NCBI GenBank assembly: GCA_028689655.1 | Contig: JAQVCT010000010.1 | Location: 41,712 to 105,711, forward strand | Length of the DNA: 64,000 nt | Direction: 5' to 3' | From: Lachnospiraceae bacterium | GTDB taxonomy: Bacteria; Bacillota; Clostridia; Lachnospirales; Lachnospiraceae | Shown here: positions 37,843 to 47,653 of the stretch, piece after piece | Layout of the letters: each line of letters begins with the position of its first letter | How positions within the stretch are numbered: position 1 is the stretch's first letter | Made by a program: the position numbers and the translations under genes | The notes under the pieces: model-generated | What the model was told of the DNA's origin: nothing | Databases searched by the model: none | The model's input: only the letters and a program-made list of their open reading frames with translations

Positions 37843-38889
37843 CTACAAATTCTCTACGTATTCTTCCAGCGTAATTCCCCGGGAAGTAATCTCCATGGCA
37901 GCATCTTTTCCCACATATCTGAAATGCCATGGTTCATACTCAATGCTGGTAATATATTCTTTTCCTCTTGGATATCTCAGTATAAATCCATACTCACAGC
38001 TATGCTTTGCAAGCCACTTGCCCGCTTCCGTATCTCCGAATCCTGCATTCAGTTGGGAATAGGAATCGCATATAATGTCAAGAGCAAGACCGATTTGATG
38101 CTCACTGGCTCCCGGAACGGTAACTGCCTGTGCTGTGGTCTTATAGGCCTCCAGATAGGACATTCCATTTTTCATATACAGTGCGATCTTCCTGTTAAAA
38201 AGGACTTCCTGTCTGTTCATGTCTCTGTATGGAGAGCAGATGACCAGGTCCACGCCATCATCTTTGGCTCCCTGCAGCATCAACAGTAAATCGTCAATGA
38301 TTCGCTCATCGCACTTCATATTGCCTTTTATCGTCCCAAGTTTAAATTCATATCCGTCTGGAATGGGGTGCTGCTTATTGATCAGCAGCAGACGCCAGTC
38401 ATCCCTGTCAATGGTAGCTGTCTCTTCCCTTTTCTCCGCCGCCATGGAATCACCGTCCGCCGTTTCTTTTTTCTGATTCTCATTCAGAATCTCGTCCACA
38501 GAATAAAAGTCCGTATTGGCGTCTTCAAGATTAGAATCTTCGTAGCCGTCTATGACATCGTCATCCTCAATTACCGGTACCTCTTCCCCACTGCTGGCCG
38601 CCAAAGCCACACCCTCTGTTTCAATTTCCGTACTGACCATATTATTTTTCTCAGGGATATCAGAAGTCTGAATAAAACCAATAGATGCGAAACTGCTGCT
38701 TATCATAAAAAAAAGTGCCAAACACGCAAGACTCACTAATTTCTTCGTATTTCCACACAATTTTTCAATTACATAACCAACCCCTAATACCATAAATACG
38801 ACTACCATCAGGGGAAACTTTAATAATTTATGATTTTTTCCAAAATGAACTAATTTCTGAATGGTTCTTTCTTTCCAAGATTTCTTCAT
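37843..38889 (-). CDS. Membrane-anchored VanY-type D,D-carboxypeptidase
   Basis: A peptidase M15B enzyme of 348 residues that removes the terminal D-Ala of peptidoglycan stem peptides. N-terminal hydrophobic segments (about 22-75) anchor it and an acidic linker (about 85-155) follows. The zinc site lies in SEHQIGLALDI (His and Asp) and EPWHFRYVG (Glu and His). Preceding SPYRDMNRQEVLF is the family's substrate stretch. Although VanY belongs to vancomycin-resistance clusters, no other van gene is present, so housekeeping wall remodelling is the likelier role. Confidence 0.93.
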   Translation of the reverse strand: MKKSWKERTIQKLVHFGKNHKLLKFPLMVVVFMVLGVGYVIEKLCGNTKKLVSLACLALFFMISSSFASIGFIQTSDIPEKNNMVSTEIETEGVALAASSGEEVPVIEDDDVIDGYEDSNLEDANTDFYSVDEILNENQKKETADGDSMAAEKREETATIDRDDWRLLLINKQHPIPDGYEFKLGTIKGNMKCDERIIDDLLLMLQGAKDDGVDLVICSPYRDMNRQEVLFNRKIALYMKNGMSYLEAYKTTAQAVTVPGASEHQIGLALDIICDSYSQLNAGFGDTEAGKWLAKHSCEYGFILRYPRGKEYITSIEYEPWHFRYVGKDAAMEITSRGITLEEYVENL

Positions 38890-39480
38890 CTGTTGATTAA
38901 TCCTTTAATCCTTCGTACTTGCATTTTGCTATAAGTTCACATAAAATATCCTATCACATAAATCAGAAAATTGCACGCAATTTTTATAAAACTCCCCATT
39001 ATTACAAAGAATATTCGCTGCAAGCCTTACAACACTATTTTCTGCCGCTCTCAAAAGAAAAATTATGGTTTTCCTTCTCCTGTGATGCTATCTATACAGT
39101 AATTATAAGGAATTACAGGATTCATCTTGCCAGTCTTTTATGAATTCAGTATAATAACTATGACTTATAAAAACTTATGGACTTACATAACATGCAGATA
39201 ATATTCATGGAATTCTGACAATTCAAGTTATTTTAATATTCAGATACGATCTTGTTAAGCATATATTCAAATATGTTTATATGGAAGTATAAAAAAGTTT
39301 TTTGATTCTGATAGGCATGAATGTAAGTGATACCTGGACTGAACAGAAGAAAACAATAACAAAAAATAGAAAACACTCTAAATAATAATTGAAATTATGA
39401 ACATTTGTAAAATCAAGTAATCATGTGCTCAACATAATCTAAGCATAAGCACACATAAACATAGGAAAGGTGGTCTACAT
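38890..39480. other. AT-rich intergenic region upstream of aroC
   Basis: About 590 bases without a credible ORF or a clear RNA gene. It holds the promoters of vanY (minus) and aroC (plus), but no pair of boxes stands out. AAGGTGG lies seven bases before the aroC ATG. Confidence 0.6.
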
Positions 39481-40584
39481 ATGGCTGGTTCTACATTAGG
39501 TACCATATTTAAAATAACAACATGGGGGGAATCCCATGGAAAGGCTCTTGGCGTCGTGGTAGACGGCTGCCCCGCAGGTCTTTCACTCTGCGAAACCGAC
39601 ATTCAGATCTACTTGAACAGGAGAAAGCCTGGTCAGTCTTCCATTACCACGCCACGAAAAGAGGATGATCTGGTGGAGATTCTCTCCGGCGTATTTGATG
39701 GAAAGACAACGGGCACTCCCATCTCCCTCATAGTGCGAAATACTTCTCAGAAATCCCATGACTATTCGGAGATTGCCACCTACTACAGACCCGGACATGC
39801 GGATTACACCTTCGATGAAAAATACGGATTTCGTGACTACCGGGGAGGTGGGCGCTCCTCCGGTCGCGAGACGATCGGCCGTGTGGCTGCCGGTGCCATC
39901 GCGGCAAAATTATTAGCTTCCATGGGCATCCGTGTATGTGCCTACACCAAATCTATCGGACCTGTCTCCATCTCTCAGGATCAATTTGACAAATCCGCCA
40001 TTCTCTCCACTCCCACCGCCATGCCGGATGTCACCGCATCGAAAAAGGCAGAGGAATACCTCGCCCACTGCATGGCAGACTATGACTCCGCAGGTGGTGT
40101 GATCGAATGTGTGGTAGACTCTCTTCCCGCTGGTCTTGGCGATCCCGTCTTCGAAAAGCTGGATGCCAATCTTGCAAAAGCAATCATGTCCATCGGTGCC
40201 GTAAAAGCCTTTGAAATCGGTGATGGCATCCAGGTCGCCACCGCAAACGGTTCCACGAACAACGATGCCTTTCATATGTGCCACAATAAAGTAGTCAAAG
40301 AAACCAATCACTCCGGCGGTGTCCTGGGGGGTATCAGCGACGGTTCCCGCTTAGTCCTCCGCGCCTATGTGAAACCCACCCCTTCTATCTTTACCGAACA
40401 ATCCACCGTAAATCAAAGCGGTGAAGACATTAAAGTCAAGATCAAAGGACGCCATGATCCCATTATTGTCCCCCGAGCCGTCGTCGTCGTGGAGACCATG
40501 ACCGCCCTCACCCTTGCGGACGCCCTCCTCCTGAATATGACCGCAAAACTGGACTCCATCAAAGAATTTTATAAGCACTCCTAG
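39481..40584 (+). CDS. aroC: Chorismate synthase
   Basis: Converts EPSP to chorismate with reduced FMN, the last step of the shikimate pathway. The 367-residue protein opens GSTLGTIFKITTWGESHGKALGVVVDGCPAGL and contains the FMN-contact pattern RPGHADYTFDEKYGFRDYRGGGRSSGRETIGRVAAGAIA and the C-terminal GRHDPIIVPRAVVVVETMTAL. It converges with the lactonase-like gene, 27 bases apart. No other aro gene is near it. Confidence 0.97.
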   Translation: MAGSTLGTIFKITTWGESHGKALGVVVDGCPAGLSLCETDIQIYLNRRKPGQSSITTPRKEDDLVEILSGVFDGKTTGTPISLIVRNTSQKSHDYSEIATYYRPGHADYTFDEKYGFRDYRGGGRSSGRETIGRVAAGAIAAKLLASMGIRVCAYTKSIGPVSISQDQFDKSAILSTPTAMPDVTASKKAEEYLAHCMADYDSAGGVIECVVDSLPAGLGDPVFEKLDANLAKAIMSIGAVKAFEIGDGIQVATANGSTNNDAFHMCHNKVVKETNHSGGVLGGISDGSRLVLRAYVKPTPSIFTEQSTVNQSGEDIKVKIKGRHDPIIVPRAVVVVETMTALTLADALLLNMTAKLDSIKEFYKHS

Positions 40585-40611
40585 AGGAATGAGGACGACT
40601 GCACCGCTACG

Positions 40612-41667
40612 TTACTGCACCAGTTTATGGAAGATAATGCAGTTCGGCTTCTCCACTTTGATTTCTTTTCCGTCCATGACGATGAGTCCACGCTTGAGAT
40701 CTACGTTGAAAAATGTCATGGTGTTGGATTCATGATTCAGGGATACCAGATGTTTGTTATCCGGAAAAAGGGTAACATCCTTTGGATAATCACCACTAAT
40801 GGGGAGACAGAAAAGTTTTGTGAGCTCCCCGGTCTCTTTATTGATGGTGTAGATGATGACACTGTTATCTCCTGCATTGGAGCTTACCAGATATTTGTCA
40901 TCTACAGAGAAATTCAGTGCGCTGGCTGCTGAACCACCTGCATGATATTCATTCAATGTGGAGATGGTCTGAATCTTTTCAAATTCCGGATTATTATTTT
41001 CTTCCTTATAAATATACACATCAATGATATTTTTCAATTCATGTACGATATAAAGGAATTTGCCATCCTTTGAAAATTTCACGTGACGGGGAGCCGATTC
41101 AATGTCGCTGTGAATGATATCCACCATCTTTAATTTTCCTGTCTCATAATTCAGGCGGTATACATTGGTATTGTCTGTTCCCAGATCCGCAGCGCACAGA
41201 TATTTATTATCTCTTGTCATCTTCACACAGCTCACGTGAGGACGAAAATTTCGTTCTGCGATACTTCCCATACCTTTGTGATATATCTCATCTGTGATAA
41301 CACCGATGCCGCCATCTTCGTTCAACCGTAATACCGTGATCTTACCATCGTGATATCCCGCTACAAAGAGATAATGATCCGTATAATCTGTGGACAGATA
41401 ACAGCCCCTCATACCATTGATGCTTCCCTGATTGATGACCTCCAGATGCCCGTCCGATCCCACTTTATATGCTTCCACGCCCAGATCAGTGATGGAATAC
41501 AGGTATTTCTGATTGTGGGAAATGGTCATATAGGAGGAGTTCGTGATCTGGACTTCATCCTTTTCCGTCAGCCTTCCTTTTTCCAAATCTACATCATATA
41601 TTTTAATTCCATGATTATCGCCCATTGTATAAGTCGACACATACGCAACATATTTTTCCTTTGCCAT
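40612..41667 (-). CDS. Beta-propeller lactonase-family protein
   Basis: A 351-residue protein of the lactonase (PF10282-like) family, seven repeated beta-propeller blades such as SSYMTISHNQKYLYSITDLG, PRHVKFSKDGKFLYIVHELKN and NFSVDDKYLVSSNAGDNSVIIY. The family includes 6-phosphogluconolactonase (Pgl/YbhE), but many members have no known substrate, and no pentose-phosphate gene is near it. There is no signal peptide. GGAGGATGAATC supports the start. It is transcribed divergently from the polyamine operon. Confidence 0.85.
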   Translation of the reverse strand: MAKEKYVAYVSTYTMGDNHGIKIYDVDLEKGRLTEKDEVQITNSSYMTISHNQKYLYSITDLGVEAYKVGSDGHLEVINQGSINGMRGCYLSTDYTDHYLFVAGYHDGKITVLRLNEDGGIGVITDEIYHKGMGSIAERNFRPHVSCVKMTRDNKYLCAADLGTDNTNVYRLNYETGKLKMVDIIHSDIESAPRHVKFSKDGKFLYIVHELKNIIDVYIYKEENNNPEFEKIQTISTLNEYHAGGSAASALNFSVDDKYLVSSNAGDNSVIIYTINKETGELTKLFCLPISGDYPKDVTLFPDNKHLVSLNHESNTMTFFNVDLKRGLIVMDGKEIKVEKPNCIIFHKLVQ

Positions 41668-41807
41668 GATTCATCCTCCATTTATCGCATCTATATTTTA
41701 CCTTATTATGAGTATTCTATCATAAAGATTATTCTTTGTTAATAAGATTCATTTTAAATGTTTTAAAAAATGTTTTCAAAATAGAAGTAAAGATTGTTTT
41801 TTTTATA

Positions 41808-41835
41808 TTGACTATTACAACATTTTTAGTATAAT
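41808..41835 (+). promoter_or_regulatory. Promoter of the polyamine transport operon
   Basis: TTGACT (41808-41813) and TATAAT (41830-41835) are separated by 16 bases, strong consensus boxes for the PuuR-like/potABCD operon. AT-rich direct repeats of ATTTTAAATGTTTT type lie upstream near 41750-41790. Confidence 0.82.
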
Positions 41836-41914
41836 AGAGTCCGACGGAAAAGTTAAGTATTAGTAAACTTTAAGTTTATAAGAACTATTTCTCACAGAAA
41901 TGGAGATTTTGATT

Positions 41915-42454
41915 ATGAAAATTGGTAATAAGATAAAAACACTCCGTATTCAAAAGGGGCTGACCCAGGAGGAACTAGCTGACCGCGCGGAACTCTCCAA
42001 GGGATTTATCTCCCAGGTAGAGAGAGATCTCACCTCTCCCTCCATTGCTACACTGGTGGATATCCTGCAATGTCTCGGTCAAAGTCTGAAAGATTTTTTT
42101 AATGATTCCGAGGATAATCAAATTGTCTTTCGTGATGTGGATTATTTCGAAAAAATCGATGATGGTCTGCACAATAAGATCGAATGGATCATCCCAAATG
42201 CACAGAAAAATATCATGGAGCCTATCCGCCTGACATTGGAATATAACGGTTCCACCTATCCGGATGTTCCACACGAGGGGGAAGAATTTGGCTATGTCAT
42301 CTCCGGAAGCATCGATATTCATCTGGGAAATAAGAAGTATACTGCCAAAAAGGGGGAATCCTTCTATTTTGTTCCCAATGCCAGCCATTACATATCGACC
42401 CATGCCAAAAATGGGGCTTCTATTATATGGGTAAGTACACCCCCCAGCTTTTAA
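41915..42454 (+). CDS. XRE-cupin regulator of polyamine uptake (PuuR-like)
   Basis: A 179-residue transcription regulator. An N-terminal helix-turn-helix (about residues 1-60: IKTLRIQKGLTQEELADRAELSKGFISQVERDLTSPSIATL) is joined to a C-terminal cupin (about 105-175: HEGEEFGYVISGSIDIHLG...ESFYFVPNASHYIS). This architecture is that of PuuR, which senses putrescine. It is the first gene of an operon with potABCD, so control of polyamine import is likely. A second ATG at 41900 lacks a ribosome site, while GGAG lies eight bases before the one used here. Confidence 0.9.
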   Translation: MKIGNKIKTLRIQKGLTQEELADRAELSKGFISQVERDLTSPSIATLVDILQCLGQSLKDFFNDSEDNQIVFRDVDYFEKIDDGLHNKIEWIIPNAQKNIMEPIRLTLEYNGSTYPDVPHEGEEFGYVISGSIDIHLGNKKYTAKKGESFYFVPNASHYISTHAKNGASIIWVSTPPSF

Positions 42455-42532
42455 TATGATAATTCAATGTAATAAATACACTAAACAACCGAGCAATTAA
42501 ACATAAGAATTGAGCATAAGAAAGGAATCGTC

Positions 42533-43606
42533 ATGAGTCATAAATTAATTGATCTGGTCAATCTTTCGAAATCCTATGGATCCAACGTGGTACTGGATGA
42601 AATGAATCTCTACATTCGCGAGAATGAATTTCTAACACTTTTAGGTCCCAGCGGCTGCGGTAAGACCACTACCCTGCGCATCATCGGTGGATTTGAGACT
42701 CCCGACAAGGGTCAGGTGATCTTCGACAATCAGGATATCACCAAATTGCCACCCAACAAAAGACAACTGAATACGGTATTTCAAAAATACGCACTTTTCA
42801 CCCATATGACCATTGCCGAAAATATCGCATTCGGTCTGAAAATCAAAAATAAAAGCAAAGCTTACATAGATGACAAAATTAAATATGCCTTAAAATTAGT
42901 GAATCTGGATGGATTCGGTAGTCGTATCCCCGATTCTCTCAGTGGTGGACAGCAGCAGCGTATCGCCATCGCCAGAGCTATCGTAAATGAACCCAAAGTA
43001 TTGCTGCTGGACGAACCTTTAGGGGCGCTGGATCTGAAACTGCGACAGGATATGCAGTATGAGCTGATTCGTCTGAAAAATGAACTTGGTATCACCTTTA
43101 TCTACGTTACCCACGACCAGGAGGAGGCTCTCACCATGTCCGATACCATCGTGGTCATGAACCAGGGTTATATCCAGCAGATCGGTTCCCCGGAAGATAT
43201 TTATAATGAACCTGAAAATGCTTTCGTTGCCGATTTTATCGGAGACAGCAATATTATAAGCTCCACCATGGTACATGATGAACTGGTGGAGATCCTTGGG
43301 ACGAAATTTACCTGTGTGGATAAAGGCTTCGGAACGAACCGCCCTGTGGATGTGGTCATCCGCCCGGAGGATGTGGAGTTAGTTGCACCTGCCAACGGAA
43401 CTATACAGGGAACTGTCACCCACATTATTTTCAAAGGGGTGCATTATGAGATGGAAGTCATGGCAAATGGCTTCGAATGGCTGGTTCATTCTACGAAGCT
43501 CCATGCCGTAGGCGAACATGTGGGCATTCAGGTCGATCCTTTCAATATTCAGATTATGAATAAACCGGCATCAGAGGACGAGGAGGCTGTAAGCGTCGAT
43601 GAATAA
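42533..43606 (+). CDS. potA: Spermidine/putrescine ABC transporter ATPase
   Basis: A 357-residue ATPase of polyamine import. It has Walker [17 protein letters not shown], signature [15 protein letters not shown], Walker [12 protein letters not shown] and the switch [15 protein letters not shown]-terminal TOBE-like domain (about 250-345) follows. The end overlaps the potB start by eight bases. Confidence 0.95.
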   Translation: MSHKLIDLVNLSKSYGSNVVLDEMNLYIRENEFLTLLGPSGCGKTTTLRIIGGFETPDKGQVIFDNQDITKLPPNKRQLNTVFQKYALFTHMTIAENIAFGLKIKNKSKAYIDDKIKYALKLVNLDGFGSRIPDSLSGGQQQRIAIARAIVNEPKVLLLDEPLGALDLKLRQDMQYELIRLKNELGITFIYVTHDQEEALTMSDTIVVMNQGYIQQIGSPEDIYNEPENAFVADFIGDSNIISSTMVHDELVEILGTKFTCVDKGFGTNRPVDVVIRPEDVELVAPANGTIQGTVTHIIFKGVHYEMEVMANGFEWLVHSTKLHAVGEHVGIQVDPFNIQIMNKPASEDEEAVSVDE

Positions 43607-44417
43607 GAATAAAAAATGGATGGCAACACCTTATTTTATCTGGTCCATTGCATTTATCATCATTCCTTTATGTATGGTATTCTATTATGGACTCACAGAT
43701 AAGACAGGTGCCTTTACCTTGGAAAATATCATAGCGATCACAACAGAAGAACACTGGAAAGCCTTATGGCTCTCTCTCCTGCTGTCAACCATCAGTACAC
43801 TGTTATGTATCCTGTTGGCTTACCCCCTGGCAATGATCTTATGTAATGCCAGTATCAACCAGGACGGCTTTCTGGTACTGATCTTCATCCTGCCTATGTG
43901 GATGAATTTTCTCCTGCGTACTCTGGCATGGCAGACGCTGCTGGAGAAGACCGGTGTGATCAACAGCATCTTGAGTGCACTGCATCTTCCCTCGCTGAAT
44001 ATTATCAACACCCCCTACGCCATTATTCTGGGCATGGTGTACAATTTTCTGCCCTTTATGGTACTTCCTATCTATAATTCCCTGAGCAAGATCGATAGAA
44101 ATGTGGTAAATGCTGCCAGGGATCTGGGTGCCAACAATGTGCAGACCTTTACAAAAGTTATCCTTCCACTAAGCCTGCCGGGAGTGATCAGTGGAATCAC
44201 CATGGTCTTCGTCCCTGCGCTGACGACCTTTGTTATCAGCAACCTCCTGGGCGGCAGTAAGATCCTGCTCATCGGCAACGTCATAGAACAGGAATTTACA
44301 CAGACCAATAACTGGAACCTTGGCAGTGGATTGTCCATTATACTGATGATCTTTATCATCATCAGTATTGTCATATCCACCATCACAGATAAAGACGGGG
44401 AGGGCAATTCATTATGA
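43599..44417 (+). CDS. potB: Spermidine/putrescine ABC transporter permease
   Basis: A 272-residue membrane protein with about six helices and the ABC-docking loop [28 protein letters not shown] (about 165-195), typical of PotB. It overlaps potA by eight bases and potC by four (ATGA), so translation is coupled. Confidence 0.94.
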   Translation: MNKNKKWMATPYFIWSIAFIIIPLCMVFYYGLTDKTGAFTLENIIAITTEEHWKALWLSLLLSTISTLLCILLAYPLAMILCNASINQDGFLVLIFILPMWMNFLLRTLAWQTLLEKTGVINSILSALHLPSLNIINTPYAIILGMVYNFLPFMVLPIYNSLSKIDRNVVNAARDLGANNVQTFTKVILPLSLPGVISGITMVFVPALTTFVISNLLGGSKILLIGNVIEQEFTQTNNWNLGSGLSIILMIFIIISIVISTITDKDGEGNSL

Positions 44418-45199
44418 TCAGGAAATCCCTGCAAACTGTTTATGTGACCCTTATTTTTATATTTTTATACGCCCCCATCGTGACATTGATCGTGCTCTCC
44501 TTCAATTCCAGTAAGACAAGAGCAAAATGGGGCGGATTCACCCTGAAATGGTATTCTGCATTATTTAAAAATGATACGATCCTCCAGGCACTTTACACTA
44601 CGCTCATCATCGCCATGCTCTCCGCTTTCCTGGCGACCATCATCGGCACTGTGGCTGCAATCGCCATCAATGGGATGAAAAAGAGAAATCGTGCCCTGTT
44701 CATGGGAATCACCAATATCCCCATGGTCAATGCGGAAATCGTTACCGGTATCTCGCTGATGCTGTTATTTATCAGTTTGAAATTTCAGTTTGGATTTACC
44801 ACTGTACTGTTGGCACACATTACCTTCAATATTCCCTATGTGATATTGAGTGTCCTGCCGCGAATGAAACAGTTGAATCCCAACACTTATGAAGCCGCTC
44901 TGGATCTGGGCGCGACTCACACCTACGCCTTTTTCAAGGTGGTATTTCCAGACATCCTGCCCGGTGTATTATCCGGTTTTCTAATGTCCATCACTATGTC
45001 ATTAGACGACTTCATCATCACACACTTCACCAAGGGGCCGGGCTTTGACACCCTCTCCACCAAGATCTATACCGAGGTAAAAAAGGGCATTAAGCCGGAA
45101 ATGTATGCATTATCTTCCATCATATTTGTATCTGTATTAGTACTTTTATTACTCATTAACTGTGCACCCACAGACAAAAATAAGGAAATCGTAAAATAA
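44414..45199 (+). CDS. potC: Spermidine/putrescine ABC transporter permease
   Basis: The second permease, 261 residues, with six predicted helices and the docking loop EAALDLGATHTYAFFKVVFPDILPGVLSG. It follows potB by a four-base overlap and precedes potD by 24 bases. Confidence 0.94.
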   Translation: MIRKSLQTVYVTLIFIFLYAPIVTLIVLSFNSSKTRAKWGGFTLKWYSALFKNDTILQALYTTLIIAMLSAFLATIIGTVAAIAINGMKKRNRALFMGITNIPMVNAEIVTGISLMLLFISLKFQFGFTTVLLAHITFNIPYVILSVLPRMKQLNPNTYEAALDLGATHTYAFFKVVFPDILPGVLSGFLMSITMSLDDFIITHFTKGPGFDTLSTKIYTEVKKGIKPEMYALSSIIFVSVLVLLLLINCAPTDKNKEIVK

Positions 45200-45223
45200 A
45201 TCACTTCATAGAAGGAGACGAAA

Positions 45224-46282
45224 ATGAAAAAATTAATGATAACTGCACTTCTTGTTACAATATCCATCTCTTCCCTGATGGGTTGTGGAAAAAGTAATAC
45301 ACCGGAAAATGGACAGGTAATTGTATATAACTGGGGAGAATATATCGATCCCGACGTGATCACACAATTTGAGGAAGAAACAGGAATCAAAGTGGTCTAT
45401 GATGAATTTGAGACCAATGAAATTATGTATCCTAAAATCGAGGCCGGTGCTTCTGATTACGATGTGATCTGTCCTTCCGATTATATGATTCAGAAAATGA
45501 TCGACAATGATCTCCTCTCCGAGATTAATTTTGATAACATTCCCAATGTGAAAAATATCGGTGACCAGTATTTCCAGCAGTCAAAAGAATTTGATGCCGA
45601 AAACAAATACTCCATTCCTTACTGCTGGGGAACTGTTGGTATACTCTACAATAAGACCATGGTAACAGAGCCCGTAGACAGTTGGTCCATTCTCTGGGAT
45701 GAACAGTATAAAGATAATATTCTCATGCAGGACAGCGTGCGGGATGCATTTATGGTGGCATTAAAGCTCAACGGTTACTCCATGAACACCACAAATCCCC
45801 ATGAACTGCAGGCAGCAAAGGATGCTCTCATCAAACAGAAACCCCTGGTACAGGCCTATGTGGTAGACCAGGTCCGTGATAAGATGATCGGTAACGAGGC
45901 AGCACTGGGTGTGATCTACTCTGGCGAAGCTATCTACACCCAGAGAGAAAACTCAAATCTGGAATATGTCATCCCCAAGGAAGGCACCAATGTATGGATC
46001 GACTCCTGGGTCATTCCAAAGGATTCCAAGAATAAAGAAAATGCAGAGGCATTCATCAACTTTATGTGCCGTGAGGATATCGCTTTAAAGAACTTTGAAT
46101 ATATCACCTACTCCACTCCCAACGATGCCGCACATGATCTGATCGAGGATGAGGACATTAAGAATTCTCCTATCGCATTCCCTACTTTGTCTGACTTCGA
46201 AGGCTTGGAGACTTTCCAATATCTGGGTGAAGATGCAGATGAAATGTACAATCAGTTATGGAAAGAAGTAAAGTCAGAGTAA
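45224..46282 (+). CDS. potD: Spermidine/putrescine-binding lipoprotein
   Basis: A 352-residue binding protein. The signal peptide ends in the lipobox SLMGC (Cys about residue 21), so it is tethered to the outer face of the membrane. The mature part opens VIVYNWGEYIDPDVITQFEEETGIKVVYDEFETNEIMYPKIEAG and has SDYDVICPSDYMIQ and PYCWGTVGILYN, standard PotD/PotF features. GAAGGAG is next to the ATG. It completes the regulator-ATPase-two permeases-binding protein set. Confidence 0.96.
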   Translation: MKKLMITALLVTISISSLMGCGKSNTPENGQVIVYNWGEYIDPDVITQFEEETGIKVVYDEFETNEIMYPKIEAGASDYDVICPSDYMIQKMIDNDLLSEINFDNIPNVKNIGDQYFQQSKEFDAENKYSIPYCWGTVGILYNKTMVTEPVDSWSILWDEQYKDNILMQDSVRDAFMVALKLNGYSMNTTNPHELQAAKDALIKQKPLVQAYVVDQVRDKMIGNEAALGVIYSGEAIYTQRENSNLEYVIPKEGTNVWIDSWVIPKDSKNKENAEAFINFMCREDIALKNFEYITYSTPNDAAHDLIEDEDIKNSPIAFPTLSDFEGLETFQYLGEDADEMYNQLWKEVKSE

Positions 46283-46353
46283 CTGATTAAAATAGAAAAA
46301 GAAAAAAATGAGCAGAATTTCTATATTAAAAAACAAACATAAAGGGTTTTGAC

Positions 46354-47253
46354 ATGGAACGTATCTTTCAATACACAATCACAGAATCTGACAATTTAAG
46401 ACCCATAGGCTTATTTCTAAAGTCTATGGGTTATTCCAGTCAGAATCTTATATCCCTGAAAAAACTGGATGAAGGCATTTTACTGAATGATACCCCAGTC
46501 TATATCAACGAAAAATTACATACCCATGATGTCCTGACCATTCATATCAAAGAACTGGAATCCTCTCCCCGTATTCGTCCTGTTCCCCTTCCTCTGGACA
46601 TTCTATATGAGGATTCAGATCTTGTCATCGTCAACAAGCCCAGCAATATGCCCATTCATCCCTCTCAAAACAATCATGATAATACCCTGGCAAACGCCAT
46701 TATGCATTATTATAACGAACAGGAAATTCCCTATGTATTCCGCTGCATCAATCGGCTGGATCGGGATACCTCAGGTCTCACCATCCTGGCAAAGCATATG
46801 CTCAGCGGAAATCTCCTGTCCACCATGGTACAAAATCGAGAAATAAAACGGGAATATCTGGCAATCGCAAAGGGCATTCCAGTTCCTGACATCGGTGTCA
46901 TAAATGCACCCATCGCCCGGACTGTGGATTCCACCATAGAGCGATGTGTTGCCTGTCACGGTGAAGCTGCTGTTACCCATTATAAGGTGCTGGAAACCAA
47001 TCATGGTCGTGGCATCTGTCTTCTCTCCCTGTGGCTGGAAACAGGCCGCACTCACCAGATCCGTGTTCACCTTAAGCACATTGGGCATCCATTGCTGGGA
47101 GATTTTCTCTATAATCCGGATATGCGTTATATCCACCGTCAGGCACTCCATTCCCATCGCCTGACCTTCACACATCCCATCACAAGGGAACTCATGACCT
47201 TCACTGCTCCCCTCCCGGATGATATGAAAGAGGCGTTGGAAGCTACACACTAA
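46354..47253 (+). CDS. RluA-family RNA pseudouridine synthase
   Basis: A 299-residue enzyme making pseudouridine in rRNA or tRNA. An N-terminal S4-like region (about 15-70) precedes the catalytic domain with VNKPSNMPIHPSQ, the catalytic aspartate in NRLDRDTSGLTILAK and the C-terminal LETGRTHQIRVHLKHIGHPLLGD. RluA, RluC and RluD cannot be separated by sequence alone. It follows potD by about 70 bases without a terminator. Confidence 0.93.
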   Translation: MERIFQYTITESDNLRPIGLFLKSMGYSSQNLISLKKLDEGILLNDTPVYINEKLHTHDVLTIHIKELESSPRIRPVPLPLDILYEDSDLVIVNKPSNMPIHPSQNNHDNTLANAIMHYYNEQEIPYVFRCINRLDRDTSGLTILAKHMLSGNLLSTMVQNREIKREYLAIAKGIPVPDIGVINAPIARTVDSTIERCVACHGEAAVTHYKVLETNHGRGICLLSLWLETGRTHQIRVHLKHIGHPLLGDFLYNPDMRYIHRQALHSHRLTFTHPITRELMTFTAPLPDDMKEALEATH

Positions 47254-47270
47254 TCTTTTGCAAATAAAAA

Positions 47271-47297
47271 CAGCCTCAAAAGAGGCTGCTTTCTTTT
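47271..47297. terminator. Terminator after the pseudouridine synthase gene
   Basis: Stem CAGCCTC-AAAA-GAGGCTG followed on the plus strand by TTTCTTTT. The minus strand has a good TTTTTATTT run, so it also serves the converging Cys-rich gene. Confidence 0.85.
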
Positions 47298-47481
47298 ATA
47301 CTGATTTTTCCTCACATCCGCATGTATTTCCGCATGGAAATGATGGAAATGGCATTCTTGGTTCTGGTGGCGGCGGTGCGATGGGACACACCGGACGATG
47401 TTCATGTTCGCATTTACAGCCTCCACAACCATTATTATTTCCACACAAAAGTAAAATAAAAATTAGTAAACAGCAATTCAT
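47296..47481 (-). CDS. Small Cys-rich peptide
   Basis: A 61-residue peptide opening MNCCLLIFILLLCG, a short hydrophobic segment, then a Cys/His/Pro-rich part (GCGGCKCEHEHRPVCPIAPPPPEPR) and CGNTCGCEE at the end: about ten cysteines in all. AAGGGTG lies before the ATG used; a longer in-frame start at 47544 falls in the repeat region. It could be a metal-binding or coat-type peptide; I do not recognise a family. No strong promoter is seen. Confidence 0.55.
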   Translation of the reverse strand: MNCCLLIFILLLCGNNNGCGGCKCEHEHRPVCPIAPPPPEPRMPFPSFPCGNTCGCEEKSV

Positions 47482-47512
47482 CTTTTCACCCTTACTTGAT
47501 ATTCGCTCTTTA

Positions 47513-47641
47513 TATACCTTATGCACTTCGTGCATGCGTGACACAACTTACTCCGTAAGTTGGTCGATTTATACCTTATGCACTTCGTGCATGCGTGACA
47601 CAACTTATGAAATAAGTTGGTCAATTTATACCTTAGCACTT
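47513..47641. repeat. 57-bp hairpin tandem repeats
   Basis: Two full copies (47513-47569 and 47570-47626) and the start of a third, with an exact 57-bp period. Each copy has two stems, ATGCAC-TTC-GTGCAT and CAACTTA/TAAGTTG; the second loop differs between copies (CTCCG versus TGAAA) while the stem is unchanged. Confidence 0.9.
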
Positions 47642-47653
47642 CAAATCATCTTA

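Noticed and set aside
37843..38889. Vancomycin-resistance cluster
   Set aside because: Only a VanY-like carboxypeptidase and a distant VanZ-like gene are present; no vanHAX-type ligase or dehydrogenase.
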